This document shows, one piece after another, positions 1 to 50,220 of a stretch of DNA of 64,000 nucleotides. How positions within the stretch are numbered: position 1 is the first letter of the stretch; each line of letters starts with the position of its first letter. Position numbers and translations under genes: made by a program. Location: assembly GCA_963825445.1 (NCBI GenBank), contig CAWGTM010000009.1, positions 124,001 to 188,000 on the forward strand, in the 5' to 3' direction. Origin of the DNA: Actinophytocola sp963825445. Its GTDB lineage: Bacteria > Actinomycetota > Actinomycetes > Mycobacteriales > Pseudonocardiaceae. The notes below the pieces were generated by a model. The model was not told the origin of the DNA and did not search any database. It saw only the letters and a list, made by a program, of their open reading frames with translations.

Positions 1-1
1 C

Positions 2-910
<909 letters not shown>

Positions 911-942
911 CGTGCTGGGTGGGAACGTGTCTTAGACGAGGA

Positions 943-1006
943 GATGCCCTCTGAACTGGGAAAATGGGACTTGTTGAGGGTTCCATTTCCCAGGCCAGAG
1001 GGCATC
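943..1006. repeat. 64-bp near-perfect hairpin between convergent nuoD and P450 genes
   Basis: Left arm 943-967 (GATGCCCTCTG, then CTGGGAAAATGG) pairs with right arm 983-1006 (CCATTTCCCAG, then CAGAGGGCATC) with a 2-base mismatch and one bulge; the loop is about 15 nt. Such a stem could act as a bidirectional terminator for the two convergent genes. The long, nearly symmetrical arms also look like a small palindromic mobile element or a joined pair of IS ends. No transposase frame is visible. Apart from this hairpin the 911-1052 gap holds nothing I recognise. Confidence 0.7.
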
Positions 1007-1052
1007 TTCCAGATGGCGCGACCAGACCTGAGCGCCGACTGCTCGGGGCCGT

Positions 1053-2429
1053 CTACCGGGCCGAGATCTTCATCGGCAGCTCGCCCTCCGGGGCCATGAC
1101 GACGCCGATATGCGTTCCCACCTCGGCACCCGGCAACAGGTCCACCCGGAACCGACGAGCCAGGACGGCCGTCGCCATAGTGATCTCCATCATCGCGAAG
1201 CTCATCCCGATGCAGATCCGTCGGCCACCCCCGAACGGCAGGTACGCCGTCCGCGGTCGGCCCTTGTCGTTGCCGGGCATGAACCGCGACGGGTCGAAGC
1301 GGTCCGGCTCCGGCCACCACTTCGTGTCCCAGTGGTTCACCGGAGGGATCACCATCACGCGGGAGCCCGCCGGAATCCGGTAGCCCTGCACCTCGTCGTC
1401 AGCCATCGCCGTGCGGTCGAGCGCCCACACCACCGGGTGCATGCGCAGCGTCTCGCTGACGCACGCCCGGGTCCACTGCAGACGGTCCGCGTCGGCCGCG
1501 GTCGGCATCCGGTCGCCGAGCACCTCGTCGACCTCGGCCTCCAGCTTCTCCCTTGCCTCGGGATGGGCCGCCAGCCGATACCACAGCCACGACAACGTCA
1601 GGCCCGTCGTGTCCTGTGCGGCGAACAGGTAACCGGTGGCCTCGTCGCGAATCTCCTTGCGGGACAGGGGCGCACCGGTCGTCTCGTCACGGCTGGCGAG
1701 CAACTGGCCGAGCAGGTCCTTGCCGGGGTCCTGCTCAGCCTCTCGCTTGGCGCGGATCTCGTCGATGATGCGGTCGAACTCGCGGGCGGCGCCTTGCACC
1801 TTCGCCCGGCGGCGGAACTGCATCCGCCACGCCCTGTCCGGACCGACACCGGGCAGCTGGTTGAGGACCAGCACCAGCGGCGACCGCAGCACCTTGCCCG
1901 TCACCGTCTCCGACGTCCTGATGGCCGCGGTCATCGCGGCCATGTGGCCGCTCGTGTCCGGGCCGAACAGCGCGCGCGAAACCCCGTCGAGCGCCATCTC
2001 CCGCATGGCGGACACCATGCCGATCTCGCGGGGCAGCGACCCGCCGGCCCACGTGTCCGCTGTCCGCGCGGCGACCTGCACCAACTGGTCGGCGTAGTTC
2101 GGGAGTTTTCGTGCCGCGAACATCGGTTGCGCGAGCGACCGGCTGCGGGCCCACGTCTCCCCGCTCGCGGTGAACAGCGCGACCCCGATCATGTCATCGA
2201 CCGAGGGATAGTTGACCCGCACGTAGTTCTCCTGCTTCGAGACCAGCACGTGCGCGGCGGTCTCGGCACCGGACAGGAAGTACACCGTCTGCCCGCCGAG
2301 GTTGAACCGCACGACCTCGCCGTAGGTCGCCGCGAGGTCGCGGAACACCGCGATGGGATCCTGCTGGAAACCTCGCGTGAGCTTGAGCGACTCGAGCCCC
2401 GACGGGCCGGGCGGCGTGGTGGCAGGCAT
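1053..2429 (-). CDS. Cytochrome P450 (458 aa, long E-class type)
   Basis: Haem-thiolate monooxygenase, probably a post-PKS oxidase. Visible motifs: I-helix AAQDTT (about residues 266-271, with the acid and threonine of the oxygen-activation pair), ExxR as SETLR, PERF-type PDRFDPSRF, and haem loop FGGGRRICIG (Cys about 405). At about 458 residues it is longer than the ~400-residue actinomycete class to which the next two P450s belong, and the WLWYRLAAHPEAREKLEAEV region resembles CYP102/CYP110-like bacterial enzymes. Start: GAGGGG ends directly before the ATG at 2435 but sits 6 nt before the ATG at 2429, so 2429 is preferred; an open frame runs further upstream to 2660 without ribosome site support. 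It is transcribed away from the rest of the cluster. The substrate is unknown. Confidence 0.9.
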   Translation of the reverse strand: MPATTPPGPSGLESLKLTRGFQQDPIAVFRDLAATYGEVVRFNLGGQTVYFLSGAETAAHVLVSKQENYVRVNYPSVDDMIGVALFTASGETWARSRSLAQPMFAARKLPNYADQLVQVAARTADTWAGGSLPREIGMVSAMREMALDGVSRALFGPDTSGHMAAMTAAIRTSETVTGKVLRSPLVLVLNQLPGVGPDRAWRMQFRRRAKVQGAAREFDRIIDEIRAKREAEQDPGKDLLGQLLASRDETTGAPLSRKEIRDEATGYLFAAQDTTGLTLSWLWYRLAAHPEAREKLEAEVDEVLGDRMPTAADADRLQWTRACVSETLRMHPVVWALDRTAMADDEVQGYRIPAGSRVMVIPPVNHWDTKWWPEPDRFDPSRFMPGNDKGRPRTAYLPFGGGRRICIGMSFAMMEITMATAVLARRFRVDLLPGAEVGTHIGVVMAPEGELPMKISAR

Positions 2430-2883
2430 GGGCATCCCCTCGTCGGAATTTGTCCGCGACGGTACGCCACGCGGCGCCCACTTGTGGCCAATATCAACAA
2501 ATTCACGCCGCGTCATCGGTTTCCGCCGGAGCCGCGTGGCCGATTCCTGATTGGATGGAGCGCCTCGTCGAGGACCCCTCGCGCTTGTCTCGAAGACGCC
2601 TGCGCACAACTCCGGCGGTGCTACTGTCGGGGAGGAGAGGACTCGAACACTTGGGGGCAAGTATGGGGGATTCCTTGTGTGGTCAGGGAAACACTCAACG
2701 TGTGTGGTCGAAGCAACACTCAGCGTGAGGAATGGCGGTCGACGTCACGTCGGCCGGTCCGCTGAATAAATCGTCGCGCGTGGTGACCGTCGTGTCTCCG
2801 GGCACTGGGGTACGTCGCGTCGTCGGGCGACTTCTCCTGCGGCACAGGGGATTGCCAATAGTTCGAAGAGGAGAAGTACACCG
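2430..2883. promoter_or_regulatory. 454-bp divergent intergenic region of the P450 genes
   Basis: Control region between the divergent P450 genes. It contains an AT-richer patch near 2488-2500, a TACTGT box at 2622-2627 that could be a -10, a 14-bp dyad ACTTGggggCAAGT at 2649-2662, a 25-bp-period direct repeat (2681-2729) and, at the right end, the AGAGGAGA ribosome site for the gene at 2884. A 21-codon frame at 2663-2728 is preceded by GGGGG but has no recognisable product. I see no RNA gene here. Promoter assignment is inference. Confidence 0.5.
2681..2729. repeat. Two direct repeats of 24 bp at 25-bp period, candidate operator
   Basis: Copies at 2681-2704 and 2706-2729 share GGTC at one end and AACACTCARCGTG at the other (2690-2702 and 2715-2727). 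A period near two or more helical turns would put both copies on about one face of the DNA, as seen at operators of activators that bind direct repeats, such as SARP and LAL types. No such regulator gene lies in the window, so the binding protein is unknown. Confidence 0.45.
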
Positions 2884-4167
<1,284 letters not shown>

Positions 4168-4291
4168 CCGGCGGACCGGTGCCTCTGGCCGGCGAGCGAA
4201 GCGGACGAGGTCGTCCCGGGAAGCCTGCGCCGTACCGCTGGTCGCGACCGGACTGGTGGTCCCACCACACGATGAGGAAGAGAGTCATCCC

Positions 4292-5542
4292 ATGACAGAG
4301 GCAGCGGCGCCATCGTCGGCGGACGTGGCCAGGGCGATGCTGACGTTCGACCCGACCACCCCGGAGTACCGCGCGAATCCCCACGCGGCGTATCGCCAGG
4401 CGCGAGAGCTCGGTGGGGTGGTGCGCAGTCAGCTCGGGTTGTGGGTGGTGACCCACTATGACCTGTGCGCGTCGGTACTGCGTGACGCCGCGTTCGGCTG
4501 GGGCGACAGTGCGCCCGACGAGGACACCACGACCACGACGCGCTTCACCACCAACCCCGACGGCACCCAGGTACGCCCGTTCATCTTCCTGGACCCGCCG
4601 GACCACACGCGCCTTCGCAAGCTGGTCAACAAGGCGTTCACCCCGGCGCGGGTCAGGACGTTGCTCGAGCAGACCAAGAGCCTGGTGGCCGACCTGCTCG
4701 CGAAGGCGCGCGCCGAGGCGGGCGACGGTCCGATCGACCTGATGTCGACGATCGCCCGACCGATCCCGGCAATCGTGCTCGGCGCGCTGCTCGGCGTGGC
4801 CGACGAGGACGTTCCGCGGTTCCAGTCGCTGTGCGCGGACATCGGGCGCGGCCTCGACCTCGCGGTGTTCCTCACCCCGGAGCAGATCGCCCGCCGGGAC
4901 AGCGGGCGGCAGGAGCTCATCACCTACTTCGGTGAGCTGGCCGAGAAGCGGCGCGTCGAGCCGCGCGCCGACCTGGTCAGCGAACTCGTCCTCGTCGAGG
5001 AGGCCGGCGACAAGCTGACCATGGCCGAGCTGTGTGTCACCTGCACGCTGCTGTTGTCGGCCGGCTATGTGACGACGGAGAACCTGATCGGCAACGGGAT
5101 GCTGGCCCTGCTGCGCAACCCCGAGCAGCTCGACTGGCTGCGCGCCAACCCCGACCGGCTCGACGACGCGATCGAGGAGCTGCTGCGCTACGACGGGCCG
5201 ACGCAGCTGGTCGGCCGGGTGGCCTTGGAGGACACCGAGCTGGGCGGTCAGCCGATCGCCAAGGGTGAAACGGTTCTGCTGATGCTCGGCGCGGCCCACC
5301 ACGACCCGGCGGCCTACGAGAACGCGGACGAACTCGACCTGTCCCGCTCCGGCCGCAACCTCGGCTTCGGCGGCGGAATTCATTTCTGCGTTGGTGCGCC
5401 CCTGGCCAGGATGGTCACCAATGTCGTGGTCGGCGAGCTGGTCAAGCACGACCTGCGGCTCGTCCCGGACGCCGTGCGCGCCGGGGAGAGCATCACCATC
5501 CGGGGCGTGGCGGAGTTGCCGGTGACCGTACGGGACCGCTGA
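4292..5542 (+). CDS. Cytochrome P450 (416 aa, CYP107-like, AGYVTT I-helix)
   Basis: Actinomycete macrolide-type P450, most likely a post-PKS hydroxylase or epoxidase. Motifs: EELLR for ExxR, haem loop FGGGIHFCVG (Cys366), and I-helix A257-G-Y-V260-T-T262, in which the usual acidic residue is valine while the threonine is retained. The VTT variant followed by NLIGNG occurs in a known group of biosynthetic P450s, so I expect an active enzyme. The ATG at 4292 has GGAAGAGAG 7-10 nt upstream; an upstream ATG at 4256 in the same frame has no ribosome site. The 124-bp gap before it holds small dyads (GGTCGCGACC near 4240; TGGTGG/CCACCA at 4254-4267) but no gene. Only 27 bp separate it from PKS1, so it probably shares the PKS transcript. 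Confidence 0.9.
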   Translation: MTEAAAPSSADVARAMLTFDPTTPEYRANPHAAYRQARELGGVVRSQLGLWVVTHYDLCASVLRDAAFGWGDSAPDEDTTTTTRFTTNPDGTQVRPFIFLDPPDHTRLRKLVNKAFTPARVRTLLEQTKSLVADLLAKARAEAGDGPIDLMSTIARPIPAIVLGALLGVADEDVPRFQSLCADIGRGLDLAVFLTPEQIARRDSGRQELITYFGELAEKRRVEPRADLVSELVLVEEAGDKLTMAELCVTCTLLLSAGYVTTENLIGNGMLALLRNPEQLDWLRANPDRLDDAIEELLRYDGPTQLVGRVALEDTELGGQPIAKGETVLLMLGAAHHDPAAYENADELDLSRSGRNLGFGGGIHFCVGAPLARMVTNVVVGELVKHDLRLVPDAVRAGESITIRGVAELPVTVRDR

Positions 5543-5569
5543 GTCCTCGACGAGCATCCAGGGGGAGTG

Positions 5570-18133
<12,564 letters not shown>

Positions 18134-18149
18134 CAGAGAGGTGGCGTCC

Positions 18150-28319
<10,170 letters not shown>

Positions 28320-28365
28320 GAACGAACGCGGGCATCGGAGAGGTACGAGGGGGAAGTGGACCGAC

Positions 28366-43694
<15,329 letters not shown>

Positions 43695-43698
<4 letters not shown>

Positions 43699-46600
43699 CC
43701 ACTGATGACACGGCGACGGCTGACGACAAGGTCAGGAGTTACCTCAAGCGGGTCACCGTCGAACTCCACCAGACCCGTTCCCGGTTGCGCGAGCTGCGCG
43801 AGCGGGAGCGCGAACCGATCGCGATCATCGGCATGGCCTGCCAGTACCCGGGCGGGGTCGCCTCGCCGGAGGACCTGTGGGATCTGGTCGCCGACGGGCG
43901 CGACGCCGTCACCGGGTTCCCCACCGACCGCGGCTGGGACCTCGACGCACTGGTCGACCCGGACGGCGAGACCCCTGGCACGACCTATACCGCGCAGGGC
44001 GGGTTCCTGCACGATGTGGCGGAGTTCGACGCGCGGCTGTTCGGTATCTCGCCGAACGAGGCGCTCGCCATGGATCCGCAGCAGCGGTTGCTGCTGGAGA
44101 CCACCTGGGAGGCGATCGAGCGGGCGGGCATCGACCCGACCTCGCTGCGCGACTCCGACACCGGCGTGTTCGTCGGCACCAGCAACCAGGACTACCACGA
44201 GTTGCTCGGCCCGATGCGCGACGAACTCGCCGGCTACCTCCTGTCGGGCAACGCGTCGAGCGTGCTGTCCGGCCGGATCGCCTACACCCTCGGGCTGTCC
44301 GGCCCGGCGGTCTCCGTGGACACCGCGTGCTCGTCCTCGCTCGTCGCGCTGCACCTGGCCACCGCCGCCCTGCGGCGTGGTGAGTGCACGCTCGCCGTTG
44401 CCGCCGGGGTTTCGGTGCTGTGCACCCCGGGCGGCTTCGTGCTGTTCTCCGCACTGCGCGGCCTTTCGCCGGACGGCCGCTGCCGCTCGTTCGCCGCGGC
44501 GGCCGATGGCACTGGTTGGGCGGAGGGCGTTGGCGTGCTGCTCGTGGAGCGCCTGTCCGACGCGCGGCGGCTCGGTCACCCGGTGCTGGCTGTGCTGCGG
44601 GGCAGCGCGATCAACTCCGACGGCGCCAGCAACGGCATCACCGCGCCGAGCGGGCCGGCGCAGCGCGCCGTGATCCGGCGGGCGTTGGCCAGTGCCGGTC
44701 TCACACCGTCCCAAGTGGACGTCGTGGAGGCACACGGCACCGGAACACCGCTCGGCGACCCCATCGAAGCCCAGTCGATCATCGCGACGTACGGCCAGGG
44801 GCGCGACCGTCCACTGTGGTTGGGTTCGATCAAGTCGAACATCGGCCACACCGCCGCCGCCGCCGGCATGGCCGGCGTGATCAAGATGGTGCAGGCCATC
44901 CGCCACGGCGTCCTGCCATCGACGCTGCACGTGGATGAGCCGACCCCGAACGTCGACTGGACGGCCGGCACGGTGGCGCTGCTGACCGAGCCGCGATCGT
45001 GGCCGGACACCGGGCAGCCGCGGCGGGCCGGCGTGTCGGCGTTCGGCGTCAGCGGTACCAACGCACACGTGATCGTCGAGCAGGCTCCGCCGGCCGACAG
45101 CGCGTCAACCGACGGTGTGCCAACCGACGGTGTGCCGACGAACCCCGCCGCACCGTCGTCCGTCCTCGCCTGGGTACTCAGCGCCGGCACCGCCGACGGG
45201 CTGCGCGCCCAGGCCGAACGGCTGCTGGCCGTCGAGCCGCACCGCGGGCCGGCCGACGTCGGGCATTCGCTGGTCGTCGGCCGCGCGAACCTGGGTCACC
45301 GGGCGGTCGTGCTCGGTGCCGACGGCCATGAGCTCCGCCGGGGCGTGGCCGCGCTCGCCGCCGGCGAACCCGATTCCGGGGTCGTCCTCGGCACCGCGAC
45401 CGACCACTCCGGGCCGCCGGTGTTCGTCTTCCCCGGCCACGGCACGAAGTGGCTCGGCATGGCCGACGAGCTGCTCGCGACCTCGCCGGTGTTCGCCGCC
45501 AGAATGGCCGAGTGCGCCGCGGCCATCGAGCCGAACGTGGACTGGCGGTTGCTCGAGGAACTGCGCGGCGACCGGCTCGACCGGGCGGACGTGCTCCAGC
45601 CGGTGATGTTCGCGGTCATGGTGTCGCTCGCCGAGCTGTGGCGTGCGCACGGCGTCGAGCCGGCCGCGACGATCGGCCACAGCCAGGGCGAGTTCGCCGC
45701 CGCGGTGGTGGCCGGCGCGCTCGGGCTCGACGAGGCTGCCCGGCTGCTGACCCGCAGGGCGGCGGCGCTGGCCCCGCTGTTCGGCAAGGGCGACATGAGC
45801 GCGGTGTCCCTGTCGCCGGAGGAGACCGCGGAGTTGATCGCCCCGTGGGGACCGCGGCTCGCGATCGCCGCCGTCAACGGCGCGCGGTCGGTGGTGGTCT
45901 GTGGCGAGCTGACCGCGCTGGACGAGCTGGTCGAGACCGGCGCCCGCACCGGTGTGCGGGTCCGCCGGGTGTCGCCCGGCTACGCCTCGCACGGCCCGCA
46001 GGTCCAGACCATTCGCGCCGAGCTGCTCGCCGCGCTCGTCGATGCTCGTCCTGGCCCGGCGGACATCCCCCTGTACTCGACGGTCACCGGCGAGCGGCTC
46101 GACACGTCCGGGATGGACGCCGAGTACTGGTACCGCAACATCCGCCAGCCCGTGCGGTTCGACGCCGCGGTGCGCGCGGCGCTCACCGCGGGGCACCGGA
46201 CGTTCGTCGAGGTCAGCCCACATCCGGTGCTGACCGCGGGCATCGCCGAGACCGCGCACGAAGCGGGCACCGACCCGCTGATCACCGGCACGCTGCGCCG
46301 CGACGAGGGCGGGCTCACGCGGTTCCTCGCCGCCGCCGCCGAACTGCACGTGCGCGGACACCGGGTCGACTGGTCGGTCCTGTTCCCCGGCGCGGCCCGG
46401 GTCGACCTGCCCACCTACGCCTTCCAGCGCGAGCGGTACTGGCCACCGATCCCGCGGCGGGCGGTCGCCGATCGGTACCGGGTGCGCTGGTCCCCGATCG
46501 TGGCGCCGGCTCCGCGACCGCTGTCGGGTACCTGGCTGGTCATCGACGCGCGCGACGACGCGCTGGGCCGGGCGCTCGCTCGGCACGGCGCCACCGTGGT

Positions 46601-48725
46601 CGATGTGGCCGCCACGGACGCCACAGACGCCGCCGACCTCGCAGTCGATGGACCGGTGTCCGGAGTGGTGTCCGAGGCCGACGCCGCCGGCACTCTCGCG
46701 CTGGTGCGGCGACTCGACGCCCCGGTCTGGTTCCTCACCCGCGGCGCTGTGTCCACAGGGGACGACGACGCCGCGCCGGACCCGTGGCGGGCCGCGGTCT
46801 GGGGAGTGGCGCGCACCGTCGCGGTGGAGGCCCCGGAACGGTTCGCCGGTCTGGTCGACCTGCCGGTTGAGCCGGACGACTCGTGCTGGCGGCAACTGTG
46901 CTCGGTGCTGGCCGACCCGGGGGAGCGGGTGCTTGCCCTCCGACGAACCGGCGCGTTCGTCCCGCGGCTGGTCCACACGGAGCCGAGTGGCCGACCGTGG
47001 GAACCGCGCGGCGCGGTGCTCGTGACCGGGCGCAACCTCGTGCTGTTGCGCCATCTCGCGGCCGCCGGCGTCGAGCGCCTGCTGGTGCCGGACGACCCCG
47101 GCGAGGACCTCGGCGTGCCGGTGACCGTCGGGAGGCTGGACGAACTTGCCGCCGACCCGGCGCTGACCGCCGTCGTGCACGCCGTCGACCGCCACGACGA
47201 AGGGCCGCTCACCGATCTCGACGGCGACCGACTGGCGGCCGTGCTCGACGCGAACGTCGCGACCGCGTGGCGGTTGCACGAGCTGACCCGTGGTCGTGAG
47301 CTGGCCGCGTTCGTGGTCTTCTCCTCGGTCGCGGGCACGTTCGGCGGCATCGGACAGGTGGCCTACGCCGCGTCCGCGGCGTCGCTGGACGCGCTCGCCG
47401 AGCACCGCCGCGCGCGTGGCCTGCCGGCCACCTCGATCGCCTGGGGCCCGTGGGGGGACGACGACGAGGAGCGACTGCGCCGGCTGCGCGTCAGGGGTCT
47501 GCGGGGTCTCCGCGTGGCCACCGCGCTGGAGTCGATGCTCGACGCCGTCGGCGGGCCGCCGGCCGTGCTGGTGGCCGACCTCGACTGGCCGGTGTTCGGC
47601 GCCGCCGTGGCCGCCGGCAGCTTCGTCGAGGCCGTGTACCGACCCGAACGGCGTGCCGCCGCGGCGCTCGCCGACACCAGGTCGCCGCTGGACCTTGTCA
47701 TCGGCGAGGCCACCGCCGTGCTCGGCCTTGACCCGGCGGAACCGGTCGCGCCGGACCGGGAGTTCCTCGCACTCGGGTTCGACTCGCTGACCGCCGTCGA
47801 GCTGCGCAACCGGCTCGTCGCGGCGACCGGGGTGCGGCTGCCGCCGTCGGTGATCTTCGACCACCCGACGCCGGCGGCCCTGGCGGCCAGGTTGGAGTCC
47901 GACCGAGGTGCGGCGGTGTCGGCGCCGCCCGCCGGCCTGCTCACCGCGATGCTCGACCGGGCGCGGACCGAGGGCCGGGTCGACGAGTTCCTCCAGTTCC
48001 TTGGCGCCGCCGCCGGTTTCCTGCCGCCGAGGGCGCCCGGTCGGGCCGTGGTGACCCGACTGGCCGAGGGACCCGCCGGCATGCCGTTGGTGTGCGTGCC
48101 ATCGGTGCTGGCGACCTCCGGGCCGCACCAGTTCGCCCGCATCGCCGCCGGGTGGCGTGGTGAGCGTGACGTGCTCGCGCTGTCGATGCCCGGGTTCGAC
48201 CAGGACGACGTTCCATCCACTGTGGACGGCGTGGTCGACCTGGTGTGCGGCGCCCTGCGCGCTGAGCTCGACGGTCGGCCGGCGCTGTTGGTCGGGTACT
48301 CCTCCGGCGGTCAACTCGCGCACGCGGTGGCCACCCGGCTGGAGCGTGACGGCGCCGCCGTGGCCGGCGTCGTACTGGTCGACACCTTTCCGCTGGCCGA
48401 CCAGCCGCGCGGCGACCTGCGTCCGGCGATGGTCGAGGCAATGCTGCGGCGTGCGGAGGACCGGGTCCCGGTCGACGACGGTCGGCTCGCCGCCATGGGT
48501 GCCTACCTACGGCTGCTCGAGGACTGGCGGCCGGAGAAGATCGGCGCGCCGACCTTGCTGGTGCGGGCGGGCGAAACCGCCGGCGCCAAGGCGTCGTGGG
48601 ACCTTCCGCACCAGGTTGTCGATGTGCCGGGCGATCATTTCTCGGTGGTTGAGGACGACGCGCCGGGGGTCGCCGACCGCATCCGCGCGTGGATCGAGGA
48701 CGAGTTGGAGGAAAACGATGGCTGA
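43695..48725 (+). CDS. Type I modular PKS 4: module 8 and thioesterase
   Basis: 1676 residues; final elongation and chain release. Docking helix 1-37, KS (41-462; Cys212), AT (576-872; GHSQG Ser663, YASH 763-766, methylmalonyl), a reductase-like region (1107-1306) whose cofactor loop reads TGRNLVLL instead of TGGTGxLG, so reduction is not expected, ACP (Ser1364), and type I TE (about 1450-1674) with Ser1536 in GYSSG, Asp1563 in LVDTF and His1648 in GDHFS, an intact triad. With module 7 also unreduced, the released chain should be a 2,4-dimethyl-3,5-diketo acyl unit, able to close as a macrolactone on a distal hydroxyl or as a pyrone. The GTG start overlaps the PKS3 stop (GTGA), and the 3' end overlaps the next gene by 8 nt, so translation is probably coupled. 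Confidence 0.95.
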
Positions 48726-50160
48726 CAGGATTCCGGTGCTGATCGTCGGGGCCGGCCCGTGCGGACTGGTCGCGGCGTGCCTGCTGCGCAGGCGCGGGAT
48801 CGACGTGCGCGTGGTGGAGGCGGAAGCCGAGGCCGGGACGGGGTCGCGGGCAGTGTTGCTGTGGCCGCCGACGCTGGGACTGTTCGACGAGATCGGCGCC
48901 ATGTCCGAGGCTCGCTCGCGAGGCGTCGGGGTGAGCGCGCTGAGCTTCCATTCGGAAGGTGCGACGCCGATCGACGTCCCGCTCGGGGAGGAGAACGCCG
49001 CGCTGCTGCTGCCGCAGGAGGTCAACGTCGCGGTGCTGGAGGCCGCGCTGGTGAAGTTGGGTGGCACCGTCGAGCGCCGCACCGAGGTGATCAAGGTGGA
49101 GCCGGGGCCCGACGGTGTCGCGGTGATCGCGCGCCGGGCCGATGGCACCGAGCTCGAGCTGGTCGCCGACTGGGTCATCGGTGCGGACGGTTCGCACAGC
49201 ACGGTGCGCCAACAGCTTGGCATCGAGTTCCCTGGCGAAACCTATCCTGGAAAGTTCGTCCTCGCCGAGGGCCGGATCGAGGGCGACTTCCGCCGCGACC
49301 ACCTGCACTATCACCTGCGCCGCGCCGGCGTGCTGGTGGTGGCACCGCTGCCCGGCGGTCGGGCGCGGATCGCGGGGTTCGTCGATGCGGACACGGTCGG
49401 CGAGACGCTGGACTCCTCGACGGTGCAGCGGATCCTGGACACCCGCGGGCCGGGTGGCCTCCGTTTCACCGACGTGGATACCCGCACGGTGTTCCAGGCC
49501 CACGAGAAGGTGGCCACAGCACTGCGGAAGGGCCGGTGCTTCCTGGTCGGCGACGCGGCGCACGTCAATTCACCGGCCGGCGGCCAAGGCCTCAACCTCG
49601 GGCTGCAGGACGTGCACAATCTCGTGTGGAAGCTGGTCGGGGTGATCGCGGGCCGGCTCGACCCGGTCGTGCTCGACACCTACGAGCCGGAGCGGTTCGC
49701 CGCGATCCAGCAGACGGTGCTGGCGACGCGGCGGCTGACCAAGCAGGGCATGCTGGGTCCGGCCGGCGTCAAGGTCCGCAATGCCCTGTGGCGGCTGTTG
49801 CGGGCGACCGGGGTGCTGGAGCGGCAGTACGCCCCGGCGATGGCCGGCTGGCGGTCCAACTACCCGGACGTGCTGTTCGGTGCGCGGGCCGGCAAGGACA
49901 AGCTCGCCGGTCGTCGCACCGCCCACTGGCGCCCGGCCGACACCGGCCGGTTCCGACTGCTCACCCGCGGTGCGGACGCGGGAGCACGGGGCGCGGAGTT
50001 GGCCGGCGCGCATCCTGACCTGGTCGAGCACGAAGAGGTCCGCCGCGGCAGGCCGGGTTTCCTGCTCATCCGTCCGGACGGCTACGCGGGCGCGAGTGGC
50101 GGCCCCGAGGACCTGCCCGCCCTGGCCCGCTCGATCAGCACGATCACCACGGGGACGTGA
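48718..50160 (+). CDS. FAD-dependent aromatic-hydroxylase-type monooxygenase
   Basis: 480 residues of the PheA/TfdB (UbiH-like) flavoprotein family. The N-terminal dinucleotide fold VLIVGAGPCG binds FAD, a DG-type stretch GADGSHSTVRQQLG sits mid-protein, and the GD motif LVGDAAHVNSPAGGQGLN (GD near 278) contacts the ribityl chain. Relatives act in ansamycin and polyketide pathways as hydroxylases or ring-forming and Baeyer-Villiger-like oxidases. Its start lies within the last codons of PKS4 (8-nt overlap) behind GGAGGAAAA, so it is co-translated with the PKS and very likely tailors its product. The exact reaction is not predictable from sequence. Confidence 0.88.
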   Translation: MADRIPVLIVGAGPCGLVAACLLRRRGIDVRVVEAEAEAGTGSRAVLLWPPTLGLFDEIGAMSEARSRGVGVSALSFHSEGATPIDVPLGEENAALLLPQEVNVAVLEAALVKLGGTVERRTEVIKVEPGPDGVAVIARRADGTELELVADWVIGADGSHSTVRQQLGIEFPGETYPGKFVLAEGRIEGDFRRDHLHYHLRRAGVLVVAPLPGGRARIAGFVDADTVGETLDSSTVQRILDTRGPGGLRFTDVDTRTVFQAHEKVATALRKGRCFLVGDAAHVNSPAGGQGLNLGLQDVHNLVWKLVGVIAGRLDPVVLDTYEPERFAAIQQTVLATRRLTKQGMLGPAGVKVRNALWRLLRATGVLERQYAPAMAGWRSNYPDVLFGARAGKDKLAGRRTAHWRPADTGRFRLLTRGADAGARGAELAGAHPDLVEHEEVRRGRPGFLLIRPDGYAGASGGPEDLPALARSISTITTGT

Positions 50161-50220
50161 CCGGCCAACACGCTGTCCGCCGAAGAAGCCCGGATGAGAA
50201 TTCGCACGGAAAGAGGAGAC

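Noticed and set aside
2663..2728. 21-codon leader peptide upstream of the second P450
   Set aside because: Only a short open frame with GGGGG upstream and no conserved content; it overlaps the direct repeats, which explain the sequence better.
1110..2765. 551-codon frame on the plus strand across the first P450 gene
   Set aside because: It is antisense to a complete P450 with haem and ExxR motifs, and its translation is low-complexity basic sequence.
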